Notes: generated from the letters alone by a model not told the origin. A stretch of DNA of 64,000 nucleotides from Aricia agestis (GCF_905147365.1 NC_056409.1:20403001-20467000); one strand, 5' to 3'; shown: positions 49,115 to 60,528, counted from the stretch's first letter. Numbers and translations are program-made.

Positions 49115-49632
49115 GCTGTGGTCGGTCGGATGAGTTTCACTTAAGACGACGACTAACCCCAAAAATCAAACATCGTCCTTCTCTCTTCACACTCACGCCC
49201 GTCTTTCATATGCCAGGTGAAAAAGAACGACGCGGATTCATCGCCAAATTAGTTTTTTCTCAATAACTCCATAAATATACAACATTTTAAAAATCCGCTA
49301 GGTTGATTGAAAATTAGATGCATCTTTGTGATTTTTTTCTATCGAGAAAATTTTAAGATATCGTGGTTTTGCTCAGATCGAATTCTCGGAAATATAATGT
49401 AGTATCTAATTTTAGAAAATGAAACCATTCGGGGCTTGTAAAATCGACAATTTAGGGTTAGTCGCCCACTTAACGCGACCAAATTACTTAGGTCAGCCAT
49501 CTGCCTAGGAATCAACTTCTCTGATAGTACAATGTACAATGTACTAAATCTTGTGTGAGTATATTTATCAAAATGTAACATTCGCTAGCTTATATTCTTG
49601 TCAAATTCCTTCAGGAGTACCACATGGATAAT

Positions 49633-49806
49633 CTAATATATAAAATTCTCGTGTGACAGTTTTCGTTGCCATACTGCTCCGAAACGGCTTGACCGGTTCT
49701 CATGAAATTTTGTGAGCATATTGAGTAGGTCTGAGAATCGGCCAACAGCTACTTTTCATACCAAAAAATATATATATGGCAAAACAACATTTGCCGGGTC
49801 AGCTAG
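49633..49806 (+). mobile_element. Short non-autonomous Helitron (174 bp)
   Basis: It starts TCTAATATATAAAATTCTCG after an A and ends ccgggtcagCTAG before a T. The interior has cgttgccatactgctccgaa. A 5' fragment of the same family (tatataaaattctcgtgtca) lies at about 57991. Confidence 0.85.
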
Positions 49807-50583
49807 TTTGTATATAAAAACTTTGTACAAAACATCTTAAAAACCGACGTAAGCCGTCTCGTCTAAGCGCTAAACAGTATAATGAGTCTGCACTTTAGTC
49901 TGGGTTAGTCTGTAGTGTTGCAGAGAGATTTTCAATTATAGATACGGTACACAGATAAAAAGGATTTCTCGAATCAAGAAAAATAGTTTTCTTGACATAT
50001 TAAGTTATTTTAAGGAAAATTGTGTTAATACAAGTAATGTTTATTCATCTTTAAATAATGGCAGTCTCGAAATGAAAAAAATATTTTCTTGTTGCAATTT
50101 TACAATCAAGGAAAAAAAAATTAATTGAAGAATAAGTAAAATTAACCTAAGAAGTTCAAATTTTATTGCTCTAATACAATGAAATACTTATTTCAAACTG
50201 TAAGTTTATTTAACACAATGAAACATTTCATCCAATGAAGAAATTATTACCTTGAATCATATCTAGAGCAATTGAAAAAAAAAATATCTTAAACTAATGA
50301 CATAAAATCTTGTTTTTAGTAAAATCCTGTTTTGCCTTAAAATTTTATTATTACCTTGTTTCAAATAAATATAGTTTAAGAAAAAGTTAAAAATATTTTA
50401 ATTTAATGACAAGTTACTTCTAGTCTACCTATTTTTTTTTTTGGTATGAGTTATGACTATTGACTACCGAGTCTACGCGCGCGCGCCATGCTAAAGCAAG
50501 CTAAACAAGTTTAAACCTGTTTGTGCAGTTTGAAACTAAACGTGTTAATTTGAGGTGAATATATACGCAATTTGTAAAACAAA

Positions 50584-51378
50584 ATGAACGAAAATAACAA
50601 CGTAGTTACTCTCCTCGAGGCAAATAATATTTCTCCAGAAGTAATAGAAGTTTTTGTGTGTAAGTATGCATTGATTTTACTGGCCAGCCTTTGATTATAG
50701 TATTGTTGAAGTGCCACCCACCCATGCAAAAATTCATCAAAAATCATATCCATGTTGAGTACGTTAAGCTAAGTCATAGATTACTTAAATGTATCATTTC
50801 AGTTCTACATTGCAGCAAATGGCATAACAACAGAGTTATTCTACAAACTCATTCCAGAGCACCTCAAGGAACTCTGCCCTCATCTTGGGACCCGGATAAA
50901 GCTAGCTGAAATTATCACAGCTCATGTAAGTGAAATCCATTGGCATTTGCACTTTGCTGTGCACTTCTGCATCTGCAACTGGGCAGCGTTTATTCTTTTT
51001 TGTATGCAGCAGGATGTATAATGAATTAAAGCTCTTTAGTCACACTATGTTTAAAAATACATTCATAATTTGTTTAATAACTTTGCCAATGATTTAGCCA
51101 CTGTGCATTACACACATATTTTATGTTTTCAGGCACCTACAGAGTCATTTAATGAGTGTTCAGAGTCATTGAGTGAAACAGACTTTACAAAACCTACGTC
51201 CTCTAGCTGTTCTGAATCTCAGGAAGTTACCACAACAAATGTACTGATTACAAGATATTTTCCAGACTTTGACTTACATACCTTATTACAAACAACAGTT
51301 GGAGGAAACAGTATTTTGAAATTTTATGAAACTCACAAACAATTTTTTTGTCAAAATTTTTGTCTTTTATGTAAGTAA
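50584..51378 (+). CDS. SAM-like domain protein, three exons (possibly truncated)
   Basis: Exons 50584-50659, 50816-50925 and 51133-51378 join in phase through donors gtaagt and gtaagt and acceptors attgcag and ttttcag, giving about 143 residues. Residues 8-62 (VTLLEANNISPEV..., then ELFYKLIPEHLKEL and GTRIKLAEII) fit a sterile alpha motif: five short helices with the LKEL..LG.RIKL ending. SAM domains mediate protein or RNA contacts. After a Ser/Thr-rich linker, RYFPDFDLHTLLQTT and NSILKFYETHK resemble a segment that follows such domains in uncharacterised insect proteins, as I recall them. The frame then ends abruptly (CLLCK, TAA). Alternatively a donor at 51375 joins an acceptor at 51485, adding 13 residues. 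ATG follows aaaacaaa. The splicing is inferred; the role is unknown. Its position inside a TIR element suggests cargo or a captured gene. Confidence 0.6.
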
Positions 51379-51537
51379 GTAAATAAATTTTTATACGATT
51401 AACATCTCTTCATTTTGTTTTAGAAACCACTATTTGATATGCTTTTCTGTTGTTCCTTGTATGTTGTCTTTTATTTACCTTTCAGGAAACGCCTCCAGAA
51501 CTTCCATTGGACTATTGGGAGTTCCTGAGCCGTATTA

Positions 51538-51705
51538 AGGCCTATTCAAACCGGAGCGGTATCCGCTACCGCCGTGGGTAGCGGTATCTCGATGGGTACG
51601 TGATTATCGCCTTAATCGCGTTTATTATTAGCGCGTTAATCGCGTACCCATCGGGATACCGCTACCCACGGTGGTAGCGGATACCGCTCCGGTTTAAATA
51701 GGCCT
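51538..51705. mobile_element. Harbinger-like MITE, near-perfect palindrome
   Basis: Arms aggcctattcaaaccggagc and cggtatccgctaccgccgtg are mirrored up to 51705; TTA at 51535-51537 and 51706-51708. It sits about 50 bp beyond a possible splice acceptor at 51485 and so may interrupt a former last exon. Confidence 0.9.
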
Positions 51706-52309
51706 TTATTAATAGTACCTTTAAGACATTAAAACCACTTAACACAAGCATTTAAAACTTTTATTGAAAGAAAGTAATAATATTAGACCAAGAAATATTT
51801 TTCCCGAAACAAGAAAGGTTATTCTTTATCGTAGGTTGCATAAATTAAAATTTAAAATATTAGTTATTGGTCTAAGGACATAATTTTCTAATATTAAAAT
51901 AAACACTACTTTAAATAAGTAAAGTTAGTGTTCAAGCTAGATTTATTATTGTTGACAGAAAAAAATATGTATTTAAATTAAGCATATATTATTTCTAATA
52001 AAGTGATTTCTTATTTGATTGAAATCAATATTTTCTTAAAATGAAAATACATCCTAAGCTTGCATCAAGAGAATTATCAACTTACATTAAGAATTCTAAT
52101 AATTCTTGGTAGAAAACGTATTATATTAAATCAATCGGAAATTGTCTTAATTCAAGATTACTTCAAATATCAGTTTAAGATTATTATTTTTTTAGCGTAA
52201 GAAAATATTAGTTTCACTATATATGAGGCAACCATAATCTTGACTTAATGCAAATTGCTTTCATGCAAGATTATTTTTCTTATTCGGAGAATACTGTTTT
52301 TTCTGTGTA

Positions 52310-54196
52310 TAGAGTTACCGACTGCAGCCGTTTGATCGTTTATTTCCCTTTATCTTAACAATGATACACGAACACTAAATAAAGAACCACGTTTCAATTT
52401 AAACATCTGCTACTTGAACTGAATATCTGATTGGATTGAGGACTGAGTTGAACAGAGTGTAAGAAAAGATATACCTGATGCCGTAAGCACATTTTGAGCG
52501 CGTTATTATATTAATGCTCTCGGAGTCTCGACTATTGTTAATATTATGCTTATAAAGTAAAAACTGTAAGTAAGACGCTGAATACAGCTAACTCCAGGTG
52601 TTGGCGGCGCGAAAGAAAGGTTAATGTCTATGTTTCTCAGGAAAAGGAAATCATGTTTTTGTCTATGGCGAAGCGACGCCTCGAAATTCAACTGTTTTTT
52701 CATTGTCTATAAAAGAGAATTGTCGGCGGATAATTTTAGTCTATTTTAGTTTTTTCTGAAAAGTGTATATGTGTTCTTCCGTTAATATACTGTGACTTAA
52801 CTCGTAAATTCCTCCTCCCGTAGCCTACACCAGGTTTTTTAGTTTATCTGTGTACTTGCGCTTTTGGTCGTCAAAGAACTGAGCAATCGGTAACGCCGCG
52901 CCGTTGAAAAGATAAACCCTAGTTAAAACGTGAACCTTAAAATATAATCAATTTATGAAAAACGTAGCAAAACATTTTTTACAGAATTAATATTATTATT
53001 GCGTAATATTATTGACCGTCTAGGTCTAGGGTTGATATTGAACATAGCGCGCCTTCAATCTAACTGTCAAATAAACTGTTCAATAAAATTGAAGCGTGAT
53101 ATTGACAATAGAATTGATCGTCTAGGGGCCGGCTTAAGAAGCTTTGTACCACAGATTACAAAATGTATACTGCTTACTGATAGAGACTCTCACCCATTGA
53201 ATTGAAGTACCTTTGTAACTTTAGAAGTAAGTCGGCTGTACTGAGCAATCGTAAATGTCACGACGCTGCATAATGGTTTTCCTGGCTCTGCTGAGAGCTC
53301 ACCGCTCAGGTAAACTTTACACACCGCTCAGCCAGGCTTCCGCCTCCTAACGAGTTAATAGTTGCCATAGATTTAGGCTGGAATCCACTAGATATTTTAG
53401 CATTCCCAGAAGTGTCTTTTAAGATTGGACTTGGTTGATCTTGCGTGATCTCTGAACTCTGAAGTTGGACAGTTTGACATTGATTAAAGAATAGACGTAA
53501 TTTCTATTTCTCCATTTCTATACTTAATCCGTTTATTGCACGGAAATCGGCAAGAAGGAACCGTAGATTATGCTGGAATAAACATTATTATCCTACGTCC
53601 TTGGGCTCAAATAGGTTCCACATTTGATTTCTATATTTTCATCAACTTACTTTAAAATGATTTAAATAAGTAACGTATTCTGAATTCTCCACAGAGAAAA
53701 TATTTACCCGTACCTAAGCCTACAGGAATTTGTGGAGAACTTTTAATGTACGAAGAGGCCGCCTCTCAGTATTTGCTCGCTCTACGAAATAACTTTAACA
53801 AGTTAGAACTTGACGTAAAACCACATAAACGTTGTCAAACTTAGGCCAAACTTTAACTGCACAAGAGACACGGGACATAGGGATGTAATTTAAAAATGGC
53901 CGTAAGTTTGAATTTATTATCAATAAGATCCCTAATAAACTCCAACGAGCGAGCAACGCAGTCGCTTTAATACGATTCCAGAAGTTTGATCATATTTTCC
54001 CATTTTGCAATAATGAAAATTTTCATTTCATTTCGGCTTTCCGTTATAGCCGTATTTAAATTTCATATAATGAAATGTTCCATAATTGGGTCGCCGGTTG
54101 TCCAATTTTACAGTTCGCGCAAACGACGATTCTAAATAATCATTATTGAGCATTTCCTATTTCCCTTTTTGAGTGTTCTTACGGTAAAGCTACTAA
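52310..54196. other. No supported gene or repeat
   Basis: Frames of up to 68 codons without domains. This is the longest stretch in the window without a repeat that I can name, possibly unique intergenic sequence. Confidence 0.4.
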
Positions 54197-54347
54197 CGGC
54201 CGTTCCCAATATTTGATCTATCTCTGGTTTTGCCCTAATAGAGATAGGAATAGCTCACATTAGACATAAATATTTTATGTCTAATGTGAGCTATTCCTAT
54301 CTCTAGTAGGGCAAAACCAGAGATAGATCAAATATTGGGAACGGCCG
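54197..54347. mobile_element. Harbinger-like MITE B, most intact copy
   Basis: Almost perfect 151-bp palindrome with CGGCCGTTCCCAATATTTG ends and TAA duplicated (54194-54196 and 54348-54350). Confidence 0.92.
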
Positions 54348-55019
54348 TAAGGCCTCTTGGATATCGTTGCTAAGCTACGGCAACGCCGCGGGTCGGTTGA
54401 CGGCGGAAACTCACGGGCGCTTTTCTCATATGATTCTCATACAAGTCACTGCACTTTTTTTGGTAATTGTTTATATTTTTAGCACAACAAAAAGTAATGA
54501 GCCAAATTATTATTGATTGTGGACTTCATAATATTTCCGCAGACTTTTTCCGCGGAAAATCAGTACTTATCGAAAACTATATTTACTTAAATATACACGA
54601 TCATGAAATATTCTTTCAAATTCATTGAATATGATTTTTTACTTTGTATTTATTTATTTGTAATATCATCTTCTTAGTTATTACTTACTTATTACTAAAA
54701 ACAGGTTGTTCACCTAATTAAAAATTATAGAGCACAAACTAATTCCAAAGCAATCATGTTCATGAAGTCTTCGAAATCCATGACGATGGAGAACGAATCA
54801 TCCGTGTAAAAGTAATACCACAGACCAGAGTAGGTAATCGACTGTACGACGTGAAAGTGGAGCTATGTATTGAATAATCTAAACAAATATATTTTCAGCA
54901 ACTTTTCAACCATACATGCAAAATAAAAATGGAAAATGAAGATGTAAGTATTTCATTATCAAAGAAAATTTTCTTTGATTTTTATGAGTTTATGACTAAT
55001 ATGTAATATAATAAATTTA
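54348..55019. other. No supported gene
   Basis: AT-rich; nothing recognised. Confidence 0.4.
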
Positions 55020-55425
55020 CTAGATCACGCCCGCAACTCCATTGTGACATAACTCTTGCACAACTGAGTAACCGCGCGGGATTCGGGAACCGTACATTTT
55101 TCCGAGACAAAGAGTATCCTATGTCCAGTGGCGTAAATATAGGGCTGGCAAAATGCCACGGGACCCCGACCCAAATGTGCAAAAATTTTAAAGTAAGTAC
55201 ATAATATTGTTTATTATAAACGTGACGATTTTTACTGATAGAGCCCCATCAATTTGCCACGGGCCCCGGATCTTATAGTTACGCCAATGTCTATGTCCTT
55301 TTTCGGGACTCTTAAGAATATATTATGGAGTTATCCATGCCAAATTTCAGCAAAATCTATTCAGCAGTTTAGGCGTTAAGAGGTAAGAGACAGACACACT
55401 TTCGCACTTATAATATAATTAGTAA
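55020..55425 (-). mobile_element. Helitron with nested hAT MITE
   Basis: Minus strand: the 3' end gttgcgggcgtgatCTAG is before T (55019), and the 5' end is near 55425 (tactaattatattataagtg). The interior 'gctgaatagattttgctgaa' block is typical of the family. It is interrupted at 55126-55289. Confidence 0.8.
55126..55289. mobile_element. hAT-like MITE inside the Helitron
   Basis: Inverted ends CAGTGGCGTAAATATA and the complement of CATTGGCGTAACTATA. The 8-bp target duplication is CCTATGTC (55118-55125) and TCTATGTC (55290-55297), seven of eight matching. The related Helitron at 21826 has an uninterrupted 'tcctatgct' at the same place. Confidence 0.85.
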
Positions 55426-56137
55426 ATTAGTAATATCAGTAATTAGTATATTAGTATGATATAATATTATAAATGGGAAAGTGAATATTGAAGGAATTAG
55501 TAATAAATATTGAACCGACAATAATTTTATTTATATCGTTTTTTCAATTACAATATATTATTATAAATAAAACAATGATATTAAAAATAACTTGCACGTG
55601 ACATTTTATAAATATTCATGCGAGATTTAGATTTAAGCATGATTAATAATCGGCATGTTGATTTCGATACGTTTCCAAATTCCGTCTCAGAAACGAATAA
55701 AACGTTAATTCACGAATCTGAGTTTGGGAATTTTTGCACCCTGCAGCATAACAGTACCGCCCATATTTTCCTTATTCAGAGCACTTTTTAAAGTTTTCAA
55801 CGTGTTTTCATTTTTAACTAGTAAACCGTATTTCACAGCTGATCGCACTCTGACACCCACGTGTTGCCTGAATCTGCCACTCGCCGCGCCACTAAATAGA
55901 GATATCCAAGAGTACCACTTTTCAATTCATTTGATCTCAATGTAAATAAAAATTCGACCACATACTTATGCAAGTATTTCTTTTGTGCAAGGATGATTCA
56001 AAATTGATAAGTGATAACATATTTTAGTGATAAGCAAAACAAGACTCAGACAGTCTTGGTTTTTGTATTTCTAGTACAATATTGGTCTTGAACTCGGTCA
56101 AATCTGATCTCAGTCTGCCTTGGATTTGTTTTTTTTT
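55426..56137. other. No supported gene
   Basis: AT-rich with short frames lacking domains. Confidence 0.4.
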
Positions 56138-56420
56138 GGAACGAAATTTCTTATGCCGCGTTCGGCGTAAATCTGAAGGCTGGACAGAACGACATTTGAC
56201 CTTGATTTGACCTCGACACTTTTTTATTAGTACCTGCATTTTAGGGGCAGATGGCGTTGATAGTAAGTATTCCTGTGCGTCAACTAGATGGCGTTTTTTT
56301 AATGAACAGCGACGCGTTGTTAGTATTCCTGGGCATCAATAGATGGCGTTTATTTAAGTAATACTTTTTTTAGTGTATATGTATACAGGTTTTTTGAACA
56401 TAAATGAATAACTTCGTTTC
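56138..56420. mobile_element. TIR element, family A copy 2
   Basis: Same orientation and layout as 3597-3852: ggaacgaaatttcttatgcc at the left, gacctcgacacttttttatt inside, aataacttcgtttc at the right. Confidence 0.65.
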
Positions 56421-56514
56421 ATTCGAGTTCCCTTGACACCTCTTAAGTTTTTATTTAGTTTTAGGCTAGTTGCAAGACCAAGACTAGTGTCGCAAGACCA
56501 ATTTTGTTTTTTTT

Positions 56515-56690
56515 TTATTTTTGTATGTTCCACGATTATTCCGCCGTTTGTGAACTGATTTTGAAATTGTTTCTTTTGTTGTATAGGGTTTTACCCCAAT
56601 TTGGTACTATGTTCACAAAAGTGGTGTCCTGATGATGGGATCCATGAGTAATTGAGAGAACTCTTCAAAATGTATAATATGGAAACATAT
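56515..56690 (+). mobile_element. Helitron internal fragment
   Basis: gattattccgccgtttgtga and ttcacaaaagtggtg match the interior of the Helitron at 31364-32265 (about 31585-31740). Its end is cut by the solo LTR. Confidence 0.6.
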
Positions 56691-57267
56691 TGTCACGGAC
56701 ATATAGTGCCATCTAGCGTCAAACCAGCGAAACTTATCAAGGGAACACCGACAACATAAATCCCCTACTCAATACTAGATGGTGTGAGGTGCGCAAGTAC
56801 ATACTCGAAACTTCTAGAAAAGCCCAACATTTGTTTACGTGTTTACCGGTTTATTTTGTTTACGTGTTTAGTTGTTTATGTTTATTGTGGCACATGCTCG
56901 AGCCTCCTAGAAAGTTCCCACACTTGTTTACTTGTTTACGTGTATCGGGAACTTTCTGGAGTTTGTCTCGCCATATAAAAAGCCGCAGGTAGACGGCCCG
57001 TCGTTCAGTTCGGTTCGAGCGATCATCAAGGCGATTTCGGAGTGGCAACAAGTGATCAATAGTGAGTGAACCAGTGAAACCTTCGACTTGGCTACGACCT
57101 AGGACAGTGATAGTGCGTGATTGGACCTAGTGATTATTGTTTGGACTTAGTGCTAAGTGTTGTGACCTAGTGTGTGCTTGTGTGACCTAGACTTAGTGAA
57201 TAAAGTCTTCAAGATTGAGAGTCAGCAGGTCTTTCTCTCCAAATCCTTCGAACCCTAGCACGTAACA
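56691..57267 (+). mobile_element. Solo LTR, copy 2
   Basis: 577 bp, starting TGTCACGG and ending CGTAACA, flanked by ATAT on both sides (56687-56690 and 57268-57271). Promoter ccatataaaaagccg at about 56971-56985; AATAAA at 57199-57204, then a short R/U5-like end. Between them are repeated 'gacctagtg' words. Same strand and family as 18612-19260. No internal retrotransposon genes lie nearby. Confidence 0.85.
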
Positions 57268-58640
57268 ATATTATTATGGTGATTTCGGTTTTATGAGAAG
57301 TATCCTAAAGCAAATGCTACAAAAAGTAAGATTTTGCACCAAGATATATCATGATTCCGAAGGTGCTAAGAGAACCAAAAGAAAAAATTAACTTCCCCAT
57401 ACGAAAGTTAAATTTTTTTTTTGGTCTGTTGCACTATATATAGTATCGCACTGTATAGTGCGTCAAGAATGTCTAGGAGGCGCGACTTTTTTTTTAAGCA
57501 ATAGCAACACTCTTTTGACATTTGTCCCTTTGTTGTATCAATACTCTATGACATAAAATTTACAAAACAAAGATTTTCAATTAGCTTAAATTTAGTTTTA
57601 TAATGTGAAAACTACATGTTACTGTGATTAATATGAATAATTAAAGTGAAATACGTGTCATAATGAAAATTTGAAGATCTTCATTGAAGAAAAATAGTAA
57701 AACGCGAAAATATTACTGAAATTCTCGCGTCCATATTTCCGATTCTGATCGCTCAATCGCTATAGTAGCAGGTAATTAAGCGTTTGTTTTATAAATTTTG
57801 TTAGTTAATTTTATTGTATGATGTAATTTTAAGTAGCCTGAGTAAGTATTATGTAGTATAATAAAACAACAATTTTACATAAACCTTATGTTTACGTAAA
57901 CAATGAACTGTCAAAGAAATCTATCATATAACGCGCCTAACAATGATTGATACTTTGACTTAGGTGCTTTGCGTATTTATGTATCTTAGATGTATATAAA
58001 ATTCTCGTGTCACAGTGTATGTGCTTAACTCCTTTAACACTTTGAAGCAGCGTAATATAATATTATAATTATTACGTTTTATGTTTACAGGTTAAAAGCG
58101 TTTAACGAAATAGCCGAAATGACTGGGAGAATTTATGCTATCATTTTGAAAAAAACACTGAAAATAAATATAAGGAGTGAGAATTAAGCTTTATTAGGAT
58201 ATTGAAGAGCTGATTATTGAAGATGAAAGTGCCACTTCACTGTGACACCACTGCTGTAACTACATGGACCTAGAAAGTGGCGATGATTCTGTTTCTGGCT
58301 GCATTGTGGAATATTATTTGGATGATCATATTTTATTAAAATAACAAAACCCTGTTTTTCATTTATTTATTTTTTGGATTTTCTTAAATGAGTAGTTCCT
58401 TAATAAAAAAGGAGTGAGGTTCTCTCAGCTCTCACTGGTCATAAATAGCTCTGCAGCTCTCAGGGAGAGGGTATTTAAATAACAGGTGTTATAAATTCAT
58501 AATATTATGTAAAGTGACTAGATGAACCGGTGAATTTCGTGTCACTTATAAGCGTTCCCTGGATTTTCAGGAATATTTTAAGACTAAAATTAGTCGCATC
58601 GGTTCAACCGTTTAATCGAGTTATTGCATTTTGATATAGG
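57268..58640. other. No supported gene
   Basis: A possible acceptor (ttatgtttacag at about 58091) precedes an open run containing LKAFNEIAEMTGRIYAI. A second open run ends IVEYYLDDHILLK (about 58345). Neither joins into a gene I can defend; they may be decayed transposon exons. Confidence 0.3.
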
Positions 58641-58772
58641 TAGTCCGTCAAGAAAGTGAAGAAATTAAAATTGTTGTATTGTCATCCCTATTTTCTTAAA
58701 TTGATTTGAAATGGATGACACTACGATGTTGCCACTTTTTAATTTCTTCACTTTCTTGACAGAGACAGACTA
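58641..58772. mobile_element. Mariner-like hairpin MITE, diverged copy
   Basis: tagtccgtcaagaaagtgaa and, at the right, gatgttgccactttttaatt with cttgacagagacagacta. Same family as 59401-59533. Confidence 0.75.
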
Positions 58773-59030
58773 TGACATATACAAAGATTATAATACTTTA
58801 CATAGATTAGATATTGTTTCTTGTAATGTCGTAAATTAAACACACACTATAAATTTAATATAAAGTATCAAAATTTTTTATAGTGACTGGATACAGTGTG
58901 GCCATAAGAGGCCACACCGGAAACAAGTGGCGACTCTATTAATGTCGTGACTTTTTTGACGGGCTATAATGTAATGCTTTGCTGTTTGCACCATGGCTGC
59001 CCTGAGCGAAGCAAATCAACATTGCTTTGA

Positions 59031-59190
59031 GATTGAATGGCGTTGTTCAGTCAAAGGGCTAGCTGTTTGATTGAACGGATATTTTAACCAGTGGACTGCG
59101 ACATAGCCGTGTGATTGAATGGCGTTGTTCAGTCAAAGGGCTAGCGGTTTGATTGAACGACTATTTTAAACAGTTGCCTGCGCCACATTC
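59031..59190 (+). repeat. Two ~80-bp direct repeats
   Basis: gattgaatggcgttgttcag begins at 59031 and 59113; both units continue with caaagggctagc and tttgattgaacg. Confidence 0.9.
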
Positions 59191-59400
59191 AATAGGAAAT
59201 AATAATAATTTATGCATTGATGTTAAATACTTTTTGTACCGTGGTATAAAAACAAACAATGCTAGCTGGTTTGGAATGCAGTTATGTAGGCGTCTACACG
59301 TCCTTGCTAAAGACCTTACACTTTTAAATTATTGCAAATCAGTTTCAGTCAGCCTAGATCAAACAGGTCAAAGAGAATAATATAATAAACAGGTTATATA

Positions 59401-59533
59401 CAGTCTCTCAAAAAATTTAAGAAATTGAAAAGTGGCAACATCGTAGTGTCATCACTTTTTTCTTAGATTGATTTGAAAGGGATGACACTACGATGTTGCC
59501 ACTTTTTAATTTCTTCACTTTTTTGACAGACTA
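59401..59533. mobile_element. Mariner-like hairpin MITE, intact copy
   Basis: cagtctctcaaaaaa left and ttttttgacagacta right, TA on both sides; the arms contain tggcaacatcgtagtgtcat and its complement. Confidence 0.88.
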
Positions 59534-59963
59534 TAAGTGAGTGATTTATAGTCTAAAGTGGAAATCTATCCCGGGTCCCACACATACAACAGGAAGCCAA
59601 TTCTCAGGACGTGAGAAAATCTCACCTTCGAAAAAATTACCCAATTATGAGATTTTTACGAACGTAACACAGTTTGTGTATTCTCAAAACTTCACACTAG
59701 AAATGTTTCGTGTAAAGATCGCTCGAGTCATACGAGTGCTAGGGACCGGTAGATGTCGGAATTCGTACACAAATTCGCCCTTTTATTGGTGGACATGTAG
59801 CAAAGAAGTACAAAATTTCGTACTTACTTGTGTTTCTTTTGCGATATAATAACTTACTTATAAGTTAATGTGTTTAAAAGAAACTATTTATAATTTCGTT
59901 AAATTAAAATAAGTATAGCTGAATTAGACTACATATTTTTATCAGAACTTTTGTTCTATTATT

Positions 59964-59991
59964 GTATACTGTATACATGTATACAGTATAC
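59964..59991. repeat. Perfect 28-bp palindrome
   Basis: gtatactgtatac-at-gtatacagtatac. Confidence 0.95.
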
Positions 59992-60453
59992 GCTCGCCAC
60001 GACTCGGGCTGCGTCCAGCGGCCGGCTGCAGACAGTCTCGCGCCCGCTTCCGATTACGAAAGATATTGCGTTATTACTATAACCACAGAACAGATAATAG
60101 TACAAGTACTATAACGCTGTATTAGAATAATAAGTGTTGTTTTAGTAGTCTCTTTCAATACTTGTTATAATTATTGATAAGTGCATTAGTCAAATAAATA
60201 ACAGTAAATTCGGCGACCAAATTATTGTTTGTGAAACGGGACGTTTCCGTGGTGCCATACTTATTTAGTCACTTCAATAAAAATATAAGTAATTGGTCTT
60301 TACAAAATATTATAAAGAATAATTTAGTTTTTAATGCTTCAAGCCCCAAGCGGTCATCGGCGACCGCGATAACAATAGATAAGCTATAAATTATAACTGT
60401 GTCTCGTATTAACTACCAGTGGAGGGGCAACCCACACCGCCCACGCCTTGCGC

Positions 60454-60497
60454 CGCCTCTGTTAACTACAAATTATTATTTGTAGTTAACAGAGGCG
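60454..60497. repeat. Perfect 20-bp hairpin
   Basis: cgcctctgttaactacaaat and its complement with loop tatt. Confidence 0.95.
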
Positions 60498-60528
60498 AGG
60501 ATAAAGTACCTTTATTAAGGTACTTAAA

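Larger units (their letters stand above)
48832..49530. mobile_element. MITE D, interrupted copy
   Basis: Outer ends gtaccatcgacgaaattgat and the complement of gtactatcagagaagttgat match the copy at 25669-25834. It is enlarged by a nested Harbinger-like MITE (48889-49063) and by about 380 bp on the right containing the word shared with 43860-43920. Confidence 0.65.
49950..52307 (+). mobile_element. TIR element enclosing a spliced gene
   Basis: The left end CACAGATAAAAAGGATTTCT and the right end (complement) CACAGAAAAAACAGTATTCT continue as related sequence for about 40 bp (gaatcaagaaaaata versus gaataagaaaaata). A TA lies outside each end (49948-49949 and 52308-52309). The subterminal regions, about 450 bp left and 580 bp right, are very AT-rich and full of scattered 'cttgaat/aagaaaat' words. 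The only convincing gene inside is the SAM-like gene at 50584-51378; there is no transposase. A Harbinger-like MITE (51538-51705) was added later. The 'element' status rests on the imperfect ends and is an inference. Confidence 0.5.

Noticed and set aside
18612..57267. One giant LTR retrotransposon between the two LTRs
   Set aside because: The LTRs are 38 kb apart with unrelated nested elements between them, and copy 2 has its own matching target duplication.
57700..58350. Decayed Harbinger or other transposase gene
   Set aside because: Two short open runs do not join in frame and show no catalytic motif.
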